This document shows, piece by piece, positions 12,133 to 23,785 of a DNA stretch of 64,000 nucleotides. Each line of letters opens with the position of its first letter. Positions within the stretch are counted from its first letter, which is position 1. The notes under the pieces were generated by a model. That model was not told the origin of the DNA. It searched no databases and saw only the letters and a list, made by a program, of their open reading frames with translations. The translations under genes were made by a program, and so were the position numbers. The stretch is from Helianthus annuus (Eukaryota; Streptophyta; Magnoliopsida; Asterales; Asteraceae), in contig NC_035435.2 in the NCBI RefSeq assembly GCF_002127325.2, positions 15,602,002 through 15,666,001 of the forward strand. The letters are read 5' to 3'.

Positions 12133-12311
12133 TGGGACGCCCAGATGCAGAAACTTTGTATCTTCTTGCCTTTTGAGCATTATGAACGATCAAACACCAA
12201 TAAATGAGGCATGGGCACCCTATACTTGACCCATAGCTCTAAGGGACACATGCCCATCATCCATGATCAGCTGTAGGCTGTTGTGTGATGATCTTGAGTG
12301 CATTGTTTCAC

Positions 12312-12319
12312 TATAAATA
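12312..12319 (+). promoter_or_regulatory. TATA box of the Tekay-A LTR
   Basis: TATAAATA lies in the context cactataaataggc and is followed by a pyrimidine/CA-rich stretch that would suit the transcript start about 30 bp downstream. It marks the U3/R transition. Confidence 0.6.
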
Positions 12320-14752
12320 GGCTAGTTTGGTTCATAACATTCACACAACTCAAACACTCCTATCTGATCATTCTAAGAAGCTCTCTAGCATTCTCTTCTG
12401 CTCTCTAAGCAAGATACAACTTCTGTAAGTCGTTCACACCCATTTTGGTCATATATTTCCATAGTTTTAGCTTATAAACTCAACCGTCGTAACTAACGGT
12501 TGTCATAGCGATAAATCACAAATGGTCCAGTGAATTGTCGGATCAAAAGTAGTTTTGAGTTGGTATTTATGTGGGTAATAAACCCCTAAAAGGGTTCCCT
12601 CTGATCACCACTCTAACTATGTCAAATATCGAGTCAAACGCGCACTTAAAAAGTCAACAGAAAGTCATTTTGCCGTTTGCTACATAATCTGTAATGTATA
12701 CGTTATGAAACCTGTTTTGATGTTCATAAAACATGATATTAAGCATATAGACTTGTTTGCGCTCGTTTGAATCGACCATTTGCTATATTGAACCGGTTCG
12801 GAGACGAATGTCGCAAAAGTTTGACTTTTGCTTTGACTTCAGTTCTGACCCGTTTTAGTGAGGTATAGATATGCCTTAGGACTCTCTTAGGACCGGGTTA
12901 CATAATGGTATAACCCTCTGTGACCGGTTCAAGAGTTATCCGAGTCTTTTGCGCATTTCCGTTAATCGCCTAAAAAGTTGACCGTAACGCCATTTTGAAA
13001 ATAAAACGAGTATTTCGGACACGTGAACGGACCAGAACCTTGCTTATTAAATTATAAGCATGTCCTTAAAATTTCACGTCAATCCGAGGTCTAGAATGAG
13101 AGTTATGCTAAATAGCGCGGTTAAAATAAACTTTTGTAATAAAAGGCGCAATTAGCATAACACCTATCTAAACCAAGATTTCGTCACCAAAACTTTTACC
13201 CACTATTATAAAATAATATTTTGGGAATTTTAGAGATTTTTAATAATTTTTACCTTGCTCATAACCTGCGGTTATGGCTACGGTTCGGTAAATACCGAAT
13301 ATGCCCTTTTTGGCCAAAACATGAGTTCTACAAGGTCTTTTGACCCGATTCCAGTTGCTACTGATTTTAAATAATAAATAAAGTATTTTAGACTTTATAA
13401 ACTGTTTGGGAAACTCAGATTTCCTGTAGAACTCGAAAAGCCCTTTTAAAGTCTTTAAAATGACCGAAAAGCCCCTACGGGGCGTAATATTAACTTAAAA
13501 CTCGTGACGGGCATCACGGAAGGTATCCTACTGATACCACAACCTCTTTAAGGCATATTGACTCAGGAAATAAGCGTAAGACTCTCATGGTTAACCGTTT
13601 CGCCTATTGCGCGCACGGTTCGGCTTATGAAACTAGTTTTCATAAATTAGCCGATACGGGTCAAATTATATTATTTGGACCCCAAAATCCAGAGTGTGAA
13701 CCTTAGACCTATATAAAACAAGTCTCTGAACTTGTTGGGTCAGAATCACACTCCATTCACGGTTTTCGCCTTTTCGCGCGATTAAACCGTATTCACATAT
13801 CGGAACCAACCGGTCTAGGCTACGGCCATTATAAAGACTCGTTAGGATTCTAAGAGGTTAATTAAAACCTTCGTTCCAGATTAGGAGCCCAGTAAAAGCT
13901 ATCGGTGATTTAATCAAACTAAGGAATAATACTTGCAAAGGTAAATACTTTAACTTATTTCCCCTATATGGGCTTGGGTTACGGTATATTAATACCGCTT
14001 GATTGAGCATTATATTTTACCATCGCTTAGGTGGTTAATTAAATAATATGATCGGCTCATTTAAACAGTTTTGTTTCTTAAAAGCCTTTGGGGGGTTTAA
14101 TGACCGTTGTCCCGGATATCCTTGGCATCATTTTACGAAATGGCCACGACCATCGGCATCCCGGTGTAGGCGTACACCCGGTATATATTGTCGACATTAA
14201 ATTAAAAGACGTAGCCGTTGGTTTTTATACTACGATTTTACGCAATGTGGTGTGTCTATAAATCTTTAACCCGGCACGACCCGGGCTACTGAACGCATAA
14301 AAGAACATGTAAAACGTTCACAAGATTTTTAATAATTTTCCCAAGTTATAAAAGAGTTTGTGCCTTGTGCATTCAAATCAATTTTAATAAACATTTTCAA
14401 ATGTGTCAGTTGAATGTATTTACCAGTGTAAACTGACGTATTTTCCCCAAAAAGATTAAGTGCAGGTACTATACGAAATTGGCTGGTATAAGCTTCCTAA
14501 GCATCACGAATAGTCTCGCAAACTCGATGCCGTATCTGAATGAACAATATTTATTTATTTTGATCCGCTGTGGATACATTCGACTTCTGTAATACATTTG
14601 ATATTACAACCAGAGGTTGAAGTATATATTATCTTTAAAGCTTCCGCTGTGCATTTATATAATTGTGTGGTTTGACTATATTGTTGCCAACATCGTCACG
14701 GAAATCCCCCACCGGGCCCACCGGTGAGACACGTGGAAATCGGGGTGTGACA

Positions 14753-15323
14753 AGGGATAGATCTAAGCGACTTCTTGGGCTAAGTCAAAGTACATACATA
14801 GACAAAATGATGGCACGCTTTAAGATGGAAAACTCCAAGAAAGGAGGTGTTCCTATGACTAAAGGGACTGTGTTGAACAAATCGCAATCTCCTTCAACGG
14901 ACATTGAAATTAAGCGAATGGAAGCAGTTCCATATGCTTCAGCGATTGGTTCTATCATGTATGCTATGTTATGTACTAGACTTGACATCTCGCATGCTTT
15001 AATCATGACTAGTCGTTATCGGCAAACTCCTGGCATTGCCCATTGGACTGCTGTTAAGAACATTCTGAAGTATCTGAGAAGAACTAAAGATATGTTCTTA
15101 GTATTTGGAGGAGTGGAAGAAGAGCTCACTGTAAGATGTTACACTGATGCTAGTTTTAAAGTTCCACTACATACGGGAAATTGTGGAACGTGGAGACATC
15201 GTGATAAGTAAAGTGGACACAGATCAAAACCTAGCAGACCCGTTTACTAAGCCCATGACTCAGGATAAGCATGATCAGCACATGGGTGCTATCGGGCTTA
15301 GATTAGCTAGCAGTATGTTTTGA
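14753..15323 (+). pseudogene. Copia-A RT tail and RNase H remnant
   Basis: The frame gives the RT/RNase H connection (RLLGLSQSTYIDKMMARF, ASAIGSIMYAMLCTR, HWTAVKNILKYLRRTKD) and the RNase H start YTDASF. An internal deletion then joins this to the extreme C terminus (ADPFTKPMTQDKHDQHMGA), which ends at the TGA at 15321. The central RNase H residues are lost, so the enzyme cannot be functional. Confidence 0.8.
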
Positions 15324-16179
15324 TTTAGTATTTGGATGTACGAACTTTTAATAGTTGTACTTTTGAATTCATTGTTGATTTACCAGTTAAATGCAATTCT
15401 GAATCTTATAACTGTGTTCGATTTTAATACGTTTAATACATGAATCTTTCATTCTAAACTATCCGTAGTCGGTTAGACTCGTGGGAACGATTCTGAATTA
15501 AGACTATTCTGACTTTGGACTCAAGGAGTTGACTTCCAAATTCACAGACCTTATTGAGAATGACGTTGGATGTAACTCGCATCAAATCATCTTCATGGAT
15601 CTTAGTCATAAGATGCTTTGATATTGGTATACTCATTTAGTATCCTTTGACCTGAGATACATATTAGAACTTCCGTTTACCAAGGATTATTCTTTGATTA
15701 CTGTCAACCGCTGTCGCGTAACTGCCAGTCATAAAGGCTTTAATTGGGAATAGTTCTGAAGTTCAGTGGGAGTTGTATGTAGTCGATAAGGGATTCTGTA
15801 CTCTTACATGATATGTAACAGTTAGACATTGTGGCGCCCTCGTTGATTCAAACTGGTGAAGTGTAAGGCCTTACCCAAACTTACTGTGTGTTTGTTTGGA
15901 CCACTTTGACTCTTGATCGAGAACAATAATAATTGAACACCATATGAGAATGAACTTAATCCATGTCTCATTGATTCAATTTATGTCTTTTACAGAAAGG
16001 ATGAATGACGACAATTACCATAAGTCTATTGTCTTGCAATAGTAAGTTGTTACTAATAGCAAGGTGTTTTGGTTAATGACTTTAAAGTGTCATACCTTGT
16101 TGGGGGCAGCCATGTGCAGCTAGAGCACCGCTGACTGTCTGCGTTGAGCTTTTTATCGAAGGCCATCCAAGTGGGAGAT
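15324..16179 (+). other. Copia-A 3' untranslated stretch
   Basis: About 860 bp between the last stop and the LTR have no convincing ORF. It ends with the polypurine-like gtgggagat just before TGTTGG. This is longer than the short 3' UTR usual for copia elements. Confidence 0.55.
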
Positions 16180-17005
16180 TGTTGGATTTATATGTACGGG
16201 TTCGATAAATCATTGCTGCTGACCGAGCTATGACCCGTAAGAGTTACACCTTGGGCAACGAACATTAAATCCACTTAACTCGATTAACTGGTGATCATGA
16301 ATGATTAACAGAATGAAATATATATAATTATCTAGAATAATTATATATCCATGAGAAACGGAATTTATTATTTATACTGGTTATAAATAATATAACGTTT
16401 AATTACTTATTTAATTAAACTTTGTTTTTCGGGCTTCGTACCACGTCTGGGCTTGGACTTATTATATTTGGCTTCGGGGCCTAAGAGATAATTAGGGTTA
16501 TTAGTTAACCTAAATATATACATTACTTTATATATTTGATCTCTACTTATTTTCCTTTGGTATGTGCTTCTGCCGAAAAAAAAAGAAGGGAATTTTACCC
16601 TTTTGTTATTTGTGAGACAATCACAATACAAAAGCCTGTCGCCACCTCTAAAAAGGTGCCATTCACCTAATTCCTTTTTGTGACGTCTAATAGTCAAGTC
16701 AAGATTGCCGCACTGCCGCGAGCTGTTACTCGCGCCATCTGTGTTCGTGTTCTAGCATCCGTTCATTGTACCTCGGTGTCTCACACGGTTATTATTAACC
16801 AAAAGGGTATAACTTTTCTCATCGGTAGTTTAATTATTTCATGTATCGTATTTGCATGTTTGTAACCATGATCCTATTCGGTTCACTTTTGGTGTTAATT
16901 ATTTATATTTATTCCGCTGCGTATTTATTAATTATATATTTAGTTAACAAAATATGTCAAACCTGTTTTGATAAAAAGTAAAATTGACACAACTGATTCC
17001 CAACA
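16180..17005 (+). repeat. 3' LTR of Copia-A
   Basis: It starts TGTTGGATTTATATG after the polypurine-like tract and ends GATTCCCAACA, 826 bp, with the TGTTGG/CCAACA inverted ends typical of copia LTRs. No partner LTR is in view. Confidence 0.75.
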
Positions 17006-17008
17006 GAA

Positions 17009-17218
17009 TTTGACCATCCAATGCCCATATCTTGTGCTGCTGGAAACACTAGACTTTTTGTTAACGAGAAGTTAACCAAAAAAAGTTTAGAACTTCTTGC
17101 TGGCAAAGGTCTACAAATAACAAAAGATAGATCTTATGTCACTGACGTTTCTTGGGATGTTGTGGATGAAGACACAGGATAAGAGCTAGATGAAGGCCTT
17201 GCCAGTAAATTTCACTAA
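17009..17218 (+). pseudogene. Unrecognised exon-like fragment
   Basis: One frame gives about 57 residues of ordinary soluble-protein composition (for example LFVNEKLTKKSLELLAGKG and SYVTDVSWDVVDEDTG), one in-frame TAA at 17180, then 11 more residues and a stop. It does not resemble any retroelement domain in this window. It starts three bases after the Copia-A LTR, as though the LTR had cut a gene or a captured exon. I cannot name the family. Confidence 0.4.
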
Positions 17219-17378
17219 ATATTGTATATATTTATTTCACTTTCATATCGTGTGTGCGCTCGGATGTGTTTTATCCCAAAAGCCAATGCGTGATGCACGC
17301 GCATCATGTATGTGAAGCATTCGTTATTAAAAAAAATACTAGAAAATATTTATGGCTGATCATCATCTGGTTTCTAAT

Positions 17379-17612
17379 TTGTAACCGGCCAAGGTATCAG
17401 GTGTTGTATGTTCTAAAGAATGTGTTCTCCGAATCCCTACAAATCCTCTCTTTGACCCATTTTCCCTTGTCCATTGCCCATGCCTTCTCCCTAGCTTGTT
17501 TTGACCATTTTGTCTTATTTCCTTTTCTTATGTATGCCTATATATAGATAGGTGGTATGTAGCTTTTTAATTATCATTTTTCAATAGTTCTTTTACCATA
17601 ATAAAATTGTTG
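17379..17612 (+). repeat. 5' LTR of Copia-B (start approximate)
   Basis: From aatccctacaaatcctctc (17432) to ataaaattgtt it matches 21114-21290 closely. Upstream of that the copies diverge, so the left boundary is only inferred from expected length. Confidence 0.6.
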
Positions 17613-17624
17613 TGGTATTAGAGC
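17613..17624 (+). promoter_or_regulatory. Primer binding site of Copia-B (initiator tRNA-Met)
   Basis: tggtattagagc differs by one base from TGGTATCAGAGC, the complement of the plant initiator tRNA-Met 3' end, and follows the LTR directly. Confidence 0.75.
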
Positions 17625-17684
17625 AAACACACGATCCTACATAAAACAACCCCGCCACCCCTCAAAAAAAACTTTGGTGACAAA

Positions 17685-20600
17685 ATGATACCGCTAAAGA
17701 GGAAGAAACGTCGGTCATTAACATGGCAGGTAGCATCAACCATGAAGGTAAATGGGTTGGAAGTAAGTGGGTTGTTGATTCGGGTGCCACCAAAAACATT
17801 ACTTGTAACGACTCTATGCTCGAGAATAAAACAAAGAAAAACTATGAAGCACCGGTTGTCATACCAAACGGTGATGCCATAGCCGTAAGAGGAAGAGGAG
17901 AATTCACATTACCCAATGGCATGAAAATAAAGGATGTTCTCCATGTTCCCGAATTCAAATGCAATCTCCTATCTGTTAGTAAATTGACACGGGACCTTAA
18001 ATGTGCTATAACCTTTTTTCCAGATTTTTTTTTATCATGCAGGATTTGAGTACAAGGACGTTGATCGGAGTGGGTGATTACGAGAACGGTATATACAAGA
18101 TGGGGATGATGGGAGAACAAAGAAGGGTGATGGCTACCACGGTTGATACATGGCACAATAGATTGGGTCATGCTTCGAATTCTAAACTTACTCATGTTGA
18201 TTTTCTTAAAATCGCCCATTTGAACCAAATGTTTTTTTGTGATTCTTGTGTTAAGGCTAAGTTTGCAAGATTACCGTTTCCTATCAGCACTACTAAAACC
18301 AATGCTTGCTTTGATCTAATACATCGTGATGTATGGGGGAAGTATCGCACACCTTCTCTTTCACGAGCAAGCTATTTTTTGACAATCGTAGACGATTTTA
18401 GTAGAGCTGTGTGGGTCTTCTTGCTAAAACACAAGTATGAGGCAAGCACTTGTTTCATCTTCCATAAGATGATACAAGTGCAATTTGAAAATAATATAAA
18501 AAGAATCCAGTGTTACAATGGGGGAGAGTTCACATCCACTCACATGCTCAATTTTTATGCAAAGGAAGGAATTGTCTTAGAAACAACTTGTCCACACACA
18601 CCTCAACAAAATGGCATGGTGGAATGGTAACATCTACACCTTTTGGAGATGGCTCGGGCCTTAAGATTCGAGTCCAACTTACCAACAAGGTTTTGGGGCG
18701 AATGCATTCTTACCGCCACATACATCATAAACCGGTTACCATAGGAGGTTATTGGTAACAAGACTCCTTACGAGATTCTATACAATCAAAAACCCGGTTA
18801 CGAACATATGCGAGTTTTCGGTTGTCTAGCATACTATAAGAGCACCGAAACACTTGGTGACAAATTTGTTGAAAGAGGCAAACCGGGTATTTTTGTGGGG
18901 TATCCACCGGGCACAAAAGGGTATAAAATTTTTTCGGCCAAACAAAACAAAATAATTATTTCAAGAGATGTCAAATTTGTTGAAAACATTTTGCCTTTCA
19001 AGAATGCCACTCTTGAAGAAGAAGAAATCTTTATACCCCCAAAATGGTGGGATAGTGAACCTGTGAAACAACAAAGGGAACCTAATATTGAACTAGATCC
19101 ACCTGGGCCCCTTTTAGACCCAGAAACTGGGCCATCTTTACAACCGCAAAAGACCGATGAAATCGATCCCACAAGCCCAACTGATCAATACACCCAAGCC
19201 CACTAATCCCACCGAGGAACAACACAACCCCAATCCTATGGGCCAAGTTGGTACGACCCATGATCAAAGTGTCAATCTAGAAGGCTTGCATGAAGCTTTC
19301 GAAACCGTTGAACCACAAAGAGAAAAAAGAAGCAGGTCACGTCCCAAGCATCTCGATGACTATGAAGTCCGTCCCCCCCATCCATTGACCATGAGCAATC
19401 CACCTCCAATCAAGAGTCCTCAACGGTACATCCTCTTGCACATTTCATTTCCTATGATAAGTTTACTAACAATCATAAAGCTTTTTTGGCGGCCATAACT
19501 TCCAATCATGAGCCAAAATGTTTTAGCCAAGCGGTGAAGGATCCAAAATGGGTCGAGGCCATGAAGAAAGAGGTTTAAGCACTCGAAGAAAATGGAACAT
19601 GGGTCCTCGAAGAGCTTCCCGAAGGAAAGCGCGCCATCGACTCGAAGTGGGTTTACAAGATAAAATACAAACCCAATGGAGAAATTGAAAGGTACAAAGC
19701 GCGTCTCGTGGCAAAAGGCTTCACCCAAACAGAAGGCATTGATTTTCATGAAACTTTTGCACTAGTAGCCAAACTAGTCACGGTCTGAACCTTGTTAGCC
19801 GTAGCAGTCAAAAAGGGATGGCACATTCATCAACTTTACGTCAACAACGCCTTCTTACATGGAGATCTTCATGAAGACGTATACATGAAAACCCCACAAG
19901 GCTTTGTGAGACAAAACGACCAACGTGTTTGTAAGCTCAAGAAGTCGTTTTATGGTCTTAAACAAGCATCGAGGAATTGGTATCAAAAGTTTACCAAGTC
20001 CTTACTTGAAATCGGTTTTCGACAAACGGGGGTGGACCATTCCTTGTTCCTATTGAAGACAGACGAAGTATTCATGGCTGCACTCATTTATGTTGACGAT
20101 GTCATACTAGTTGGGAATAATATGGAAGAAATGCAAAACGTCAAGACCTTCCTAGACAAACGATTTAGCATCAAAGATCTAGGAGTATTGAAGTTCTTCT
20201 TGGGTATCGAGGTAGCTCGCACCAAAGAAGGCCTTGTGCTTAGCCAACACAAGTACATCTTAGATATCTTGGAGGGTACGGGAATGACTGGTTGTCGTCT
20301 GAGTCAGTTCCCAATGGAATAAAATTTGAAATTGGATAAATGTGATAAAGAAGCTCAAGTCGATGCAAACCAATACCAACGATTAATTGGAAGACTCCTT
20401 TACCTTCAGGCTACTAGACCCGATGTTGCATATGTCGTCAATATTTTGAGTTAATTCGTTGGTGACCCAAGAGTTAGTCATTTAGAGGCTGCCAATCGAG
20501 TCCTTCGCTACCTCAAAGGCACTCCTGGACAAGGGATTCATCTACCAAAGTATGGCGGTACCAACCACATCACTTACTGTGACTCGGATTGGCTTGGTTG

Positions 20601-21046
20601 TCCTTTCACACGGAGGTTACGAACTGGGTACTTACTTCTCTTGGGAGGCGCTTTTATATCCTGGAAATCAAAGAAACAATCGGTGGTTTCTCGATCTTCA
20701 GCCGAAGCTGAATACCGGGCCATGGCGGCCGTGGTTAGTGAGATTATATGGATGAGATGGCTTTTAAAGGAACTTGATATCCCTCAAGAAGGACCGACAC
20801 AATTGTTTTGTGACAATCAAGCAGCCAGGCACATTGCAAACAACCCCGTGTTTCATGAACGCACCAAACATGTTGAAATGGATTGTTTCTTTTGTCTGTG
20901 AACGTGTCGAGTTAAAAGAGATTCAAACCATGAAAATAGATACAACAATGCAGCTTGCCGATCTCCTCACTAAACCGTTGGGTACCAACCGCTTCCGCAC
21001 TTTACTTGGCAAGTTGGGCATTACGGATCTCCACGCTCCAACTTGA
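17685..21046 (+). pseudogene. Copia-B pol (protease, integrase, RT, RNase H), gag deleted
   Basis: Only about 100 bp separate the primer site from the protease (WVVDSGATKNIT), so capsid and zinc knuckle are missing. The pre-integrase HHCC region (WHNRLGHAS, CDSCVKAKF) and integrase core follow in a frame ending at 18630. The integrase C terminus is at 18808-19206. RT at about 19560-20320 keeps YVDD, but the first catalytic motif reads QLYVNNAFLHG where QLDVNNAFLHG is usual, so a catalytic Asp is lost. RNase H continues to 21046 with stops and shifts. Confidence 0.85.
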
Positions 21047-21055
21047 GGGGGGAGT

Positions 21056-21292
21056 AAAGAACATTACATATTTTAATAGATGGAAATGTGCTAATTTACA
21101 TGTGGTCTCCCAATCCCTACAAATCCTCTCTTTGACCCATTTTCCCTTGTCCATTGCCCATGCCTTCTCCCTGGCTTTTTTTGACCATTTTGTCTTATTT
21201 CTTTTTCTTATGTATGCCTATATATAGATAGGTGGTATGTACCTTTTTAATTATCATTTTTCAATAGTTCTTTTACCATAATAAAATTGTTA
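21056..21292 (+). repeat. 3' LTR of Copia-B
   Basis: It follows the polypurine tract cttgaggggggag. The right 180 bp match the 5' LTR with a few substitutions, including the tatatatagatagg TATA-like segment. Confidence 0.65.
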
Positions 21293-22141
21293 TGTTCCAA
21301 TGAATCTTTTTCCTTACCATGTGAAAAAAATAAGCCTACTTGACGTTTAGGTGGGGTGGGGGTTCAACTCGTTTGCACATTAATCATTTTGGGCTAAGTT
21401 ATATTGCTAATAGGTCAAATGGGTAAAACTAAAAAGTACCGTAAAAAGGAAATTGGTTAAACCAGTTAAAGGTTGCCCATGACACAATCAAGGGTTCTTA
21501 ACATCTTCATTAGCAAAAGTTGAAAAATTATTCCAACAGCAGATATTGTAATCATATCTTATATATGAATTATCTATGAGATTGAAAGAACACTAGAGAG
21601 TTTTGGAAGGCTGACCCAATTTGATAAGTAGAATAGAAGATTGTGCACATAACTTCATTGTGTGGATAGATACATTCTTAATATGAAAAAAATTAACAAA
21701 TGTTGCAGTATATAAAACTTACATTATCATTTATCCCTTTTGAGGTTTATCAAGTCGGCCATTTGATGTTTTCATCCGATTGCTGGTGAATCTTCATAAT
21801 TATTATAGAATGTATAAAAAACCATGTGTTATTGCGTCTTTTGATTTATGGATTCTTGATCATCCTGGATGAAAGTAATATGTGGTCTTAATTTGTAAGC
21901 CCCCCGCCCGCATCGCGACGGGTGCTTCCATCTAGTTTTGTTATAAAGACCAAATTTATAAAAAAAGAAGCAAATCGGAGTTTAATCATCCAAACTATAA
22001 TTGACAGAGGTCGATCGGAGATGACTAATCTCCCAATAGACTTGTTGATTGGGTTAGGTTCCAAAAATTAGATAAATAACAAGAGACATTTTACTACCAA
22101 ATTTTTTCTCTAACATTCAATAAAAACAGAGGCCTTATATT
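21293..22141. other. AT-rich spacer between Copia-B and Copia-C
   Basis: I see no coding frame. The only recognisable item is the Helitron-like terminus at 21902-21935. Confidence 0.5.
21902..21935 (+). mobile_element. Helitron-like 3' terminus
   Basis: A GC stem (cccg catcgcga cggg) is followed eleven bases later by CTAG and then T, matching the hairpin plus CTRR|T end of plant Helitrons. I could not locate a matching 5' TC end, so only the terminus is called. Confidence 0.4.
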
Positions 22142-22464
22142 TGTTGGTAAATCAGAACTGTAAACAGTCAAAATAACGACACAGATCTGGGGCAATTTTC
22201 TGGGTTTTTTTTTCACTAAACTTCAAATCAACGATTACAAGAGGAATTGAAAAATTACTGAATAGAAAATACTTGAAGGGAAAAACTTAAAAAACAATTA
22301 CTCCTACAAATGCATAAATAACAGAAAGTTGAAAACTCCCACGTTGCATGACTTCCACGTATGACCTGTTCCTCCATGATCTCCTGAATAAACATGTGCA
22401 GAAAATGACTTCCACGTTTCACCTTTTTACTTGGTCAAAGCTGACCAAGGCACATTAATTAACA
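22142..22464 (-). repeat. 3' LTR of Copia-C
   Basis: Read on the minus strand it starts TGTTAATTAATG right after the polypurine run aaaggggagaa. On the plus strand it begins TGTTGGTAAATC, so it has TG...CA ends and is 323 bp long. No partner LTR is available for confirmation. Confidence 0.65.
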
Positions 22465-22473
22465 TTCTCCCCT

Positions 22474-23379
22474 TTAATGTTCACTTGTGTCACCAAGATC
22501 TTCCATGCCTAGCAGTGCTCGCATCTCACTGAATTTGATTCGTGGTAATGCCTTTGTCATAATGTCCGCTTTCTGCATATTTCCACTCACATGCTGAACA
22601 CTAATCTGCCCTCTTTCTATGCATTCCCTAATGAAGTGATACTTGGTATCAATGTGCTTAGACCTCCCGTGAAACACGGGATTTTTCATTAGGGGGATTG
22701 CGGACTCATTGTCAACCAACAGCTTCACACTTTGACCTTTCAACCCTATGAGTTCAGCCAGTAAACTTTTTAACCAGAGTGCTTGACACCACTCACATGC
22801 TGAACACTAATTTGCCCTCTTTCTATGCATTCCCTAATGAAGTGATACTTGGTATCAATGTGCTTAGACCTCCCGTGAAACACGAGATTTTTCATTAGGG
22901 CGATTGCGGACTCATTGTCAACCAACAGCTTCACACTTTGACCTTTCAACCCTATGAGTTCAGCCAGTAAACTTTTTAACCAGAGTGCTTGACACGCAGC
23001 GGATGTTGCAGCCATGAATTCGGCTTCACAAGAGGACAACGCCACTGTTTTCTGTTTTTGAGATGACCAAGTAATCAGGTTTCCAGAATAATAAAAAGCC
23101 ATACCTGTTGTTGCCTTTCCGTCCACGGCATTGCATCTATGACCACTGTCACTAAACCCAATCAACTCGCCATCCCCATCTTTCCGGTACCTTAACCCGT
23201 AATCTAGTGATCCCTTCACGTACCTGAGAACTTGCTTCATAGCTATCAAATGGCTTTCTTTTGGACACACCATAAATCTCCTAAGTACTCCAACCGTGTA
23301 CCCAAGATCCGGACGGGTGTGAAGTAGATACCGTAAGCTACCAATAATACGTCTATAGCTTGTGGCATCAACCGGTTTT
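22474..23379 (-). pseudogene. Copia-C RNase H region with internal duplication
   Basis: Minus-strand frames encode the copia RNase H region: a connection segment, then FSDSGH, VALSSCEAEF and DNESAI. The C terminus is TKALPRIKFSEMRALLG, ending at 22474. A 206-bp tandem duplication repeats the DNESAI to VQHVSG segment and shifts the frame. Confidence 0.85.
22583..22995 (-). repeat. 206-bp tandem duplication in RNase H
   Basis: 22583-22788 and 22789-22995 are near-identical direct repeats beginning ccactcacatgctgaac and ending gcttgacac. The unit is not a multiple of three. The copies differ at only a few bases (for example aatctgccc versus aatttgccc), so the event is fairly young or the repeat has been homogenised. 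Confidence 0.9.
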
Positions 23380-23785
23380 TGATGCGTGTGTAGTGTAATA
23401 TATTTTAGATGTATATTTTAAGCCCTTTTTACACTTTTAGCCAAGTTTTAAATTTATAAAACACGATATTCACTAACACTAAACACACATATGGGCAAGT
23501 GCACCCATCGTGGACGTAGGATAGTGTTGGTAAGATACCGAGGTCGTCCAAGGACACAAGAGCTTTTAATACCGGTTTATCCTCAACGTCTAACCAAATC
23601 AAAATGTTAGAAAAGATTTTTAAACTAAGAAAAATAAAACTAACTAAATGCTGAAAAATAAAAATAAAAGTAAAAACAGATAGACAAGATGAATCACTTG
23701 GATCCGACTCGTGTATTAGTATAACCTTTGATTATTTTCGCACTTTTGCACTTGTTTAAGAGATTACCTTAGCTATTGTAGTAGG
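23380..23785 (-). repeat. Athila-A 3' LTR, distal piece
   Basis: It matches 59000-59404 of the 5' LTR with few substitutions (for example gtaggatagtg versus gtagtatagtg). It ends with GTAGG, the Tekay-B target site. Confidence 0.92.

Larger units (their letters stand above)
1..14752 (+). mobile_element. Tekay-A, Ty3/gypsy chromovirus (left end outside window)
   Basis: This is a plus-strand LTR retrotransposon truncated by the left edge. Visible in order are an accessory ORF, a repeat-bearing spacer, gag-pol with gag, three zinc knuckles, protease, reverse transcriptase, RNase H, integrase and a C-terminal chromodomain-like segment, a polypurine tract and a 3' LTR. The RT-RH-IN order and the C-terminal segment ending in a YPYLFE-like motif are those of Tekay/Del chromoviruses. 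The 5' LTR and primer site are not in view. The 3' LTR ends directly against a copia fragment, so the element probably inserted into Copia-A. The middle is duplicated around an N gap. Confidence 0.85.
11366..14752 (+). repeat. 3' LTR of Tekay-A
   Basis: The LTR begins TGTAACACCTCG after the polypurine tract and ends GGGGTGTGACA, giving TG...CA ends and a length of 3387 bp. It holds a TATA box at 12312 with GC palindromes upstream of it. The 5' LTR is outside the window, so the ends rest on terminal motifs and flanking sequence only. I see no coding frame in it. Confidence 0.75.
14753..17005 (+). mobile_element. Copia-A, 3' remnant of a Ty1/copia element
   Basis: This holds the end of a copia polyprotein, a long 3' untranslated stretch and a 3' LTR. 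The 5' part is missing. The Tekay-A LTR abuts it mid-gene, which suggests Tekay-A inserted into it; the left half would then lie upstream of the window. Confidence 0.75.
17379..21292 (+). mobile_element. Copia-B, decayed Ty1/copia element
   Basis: This has short LTR-like direct repeats at both ends, a primer site, and protease-integrase-RT-RNase H in copia order. The coding part is broken in many places and gag is absent. The end of the polyprotein (LADLLTKPLGTNRF, then LHAPT) resembles the Ale/Retrofit group, but I am not sure of the lineage. Confidence 0.8.
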
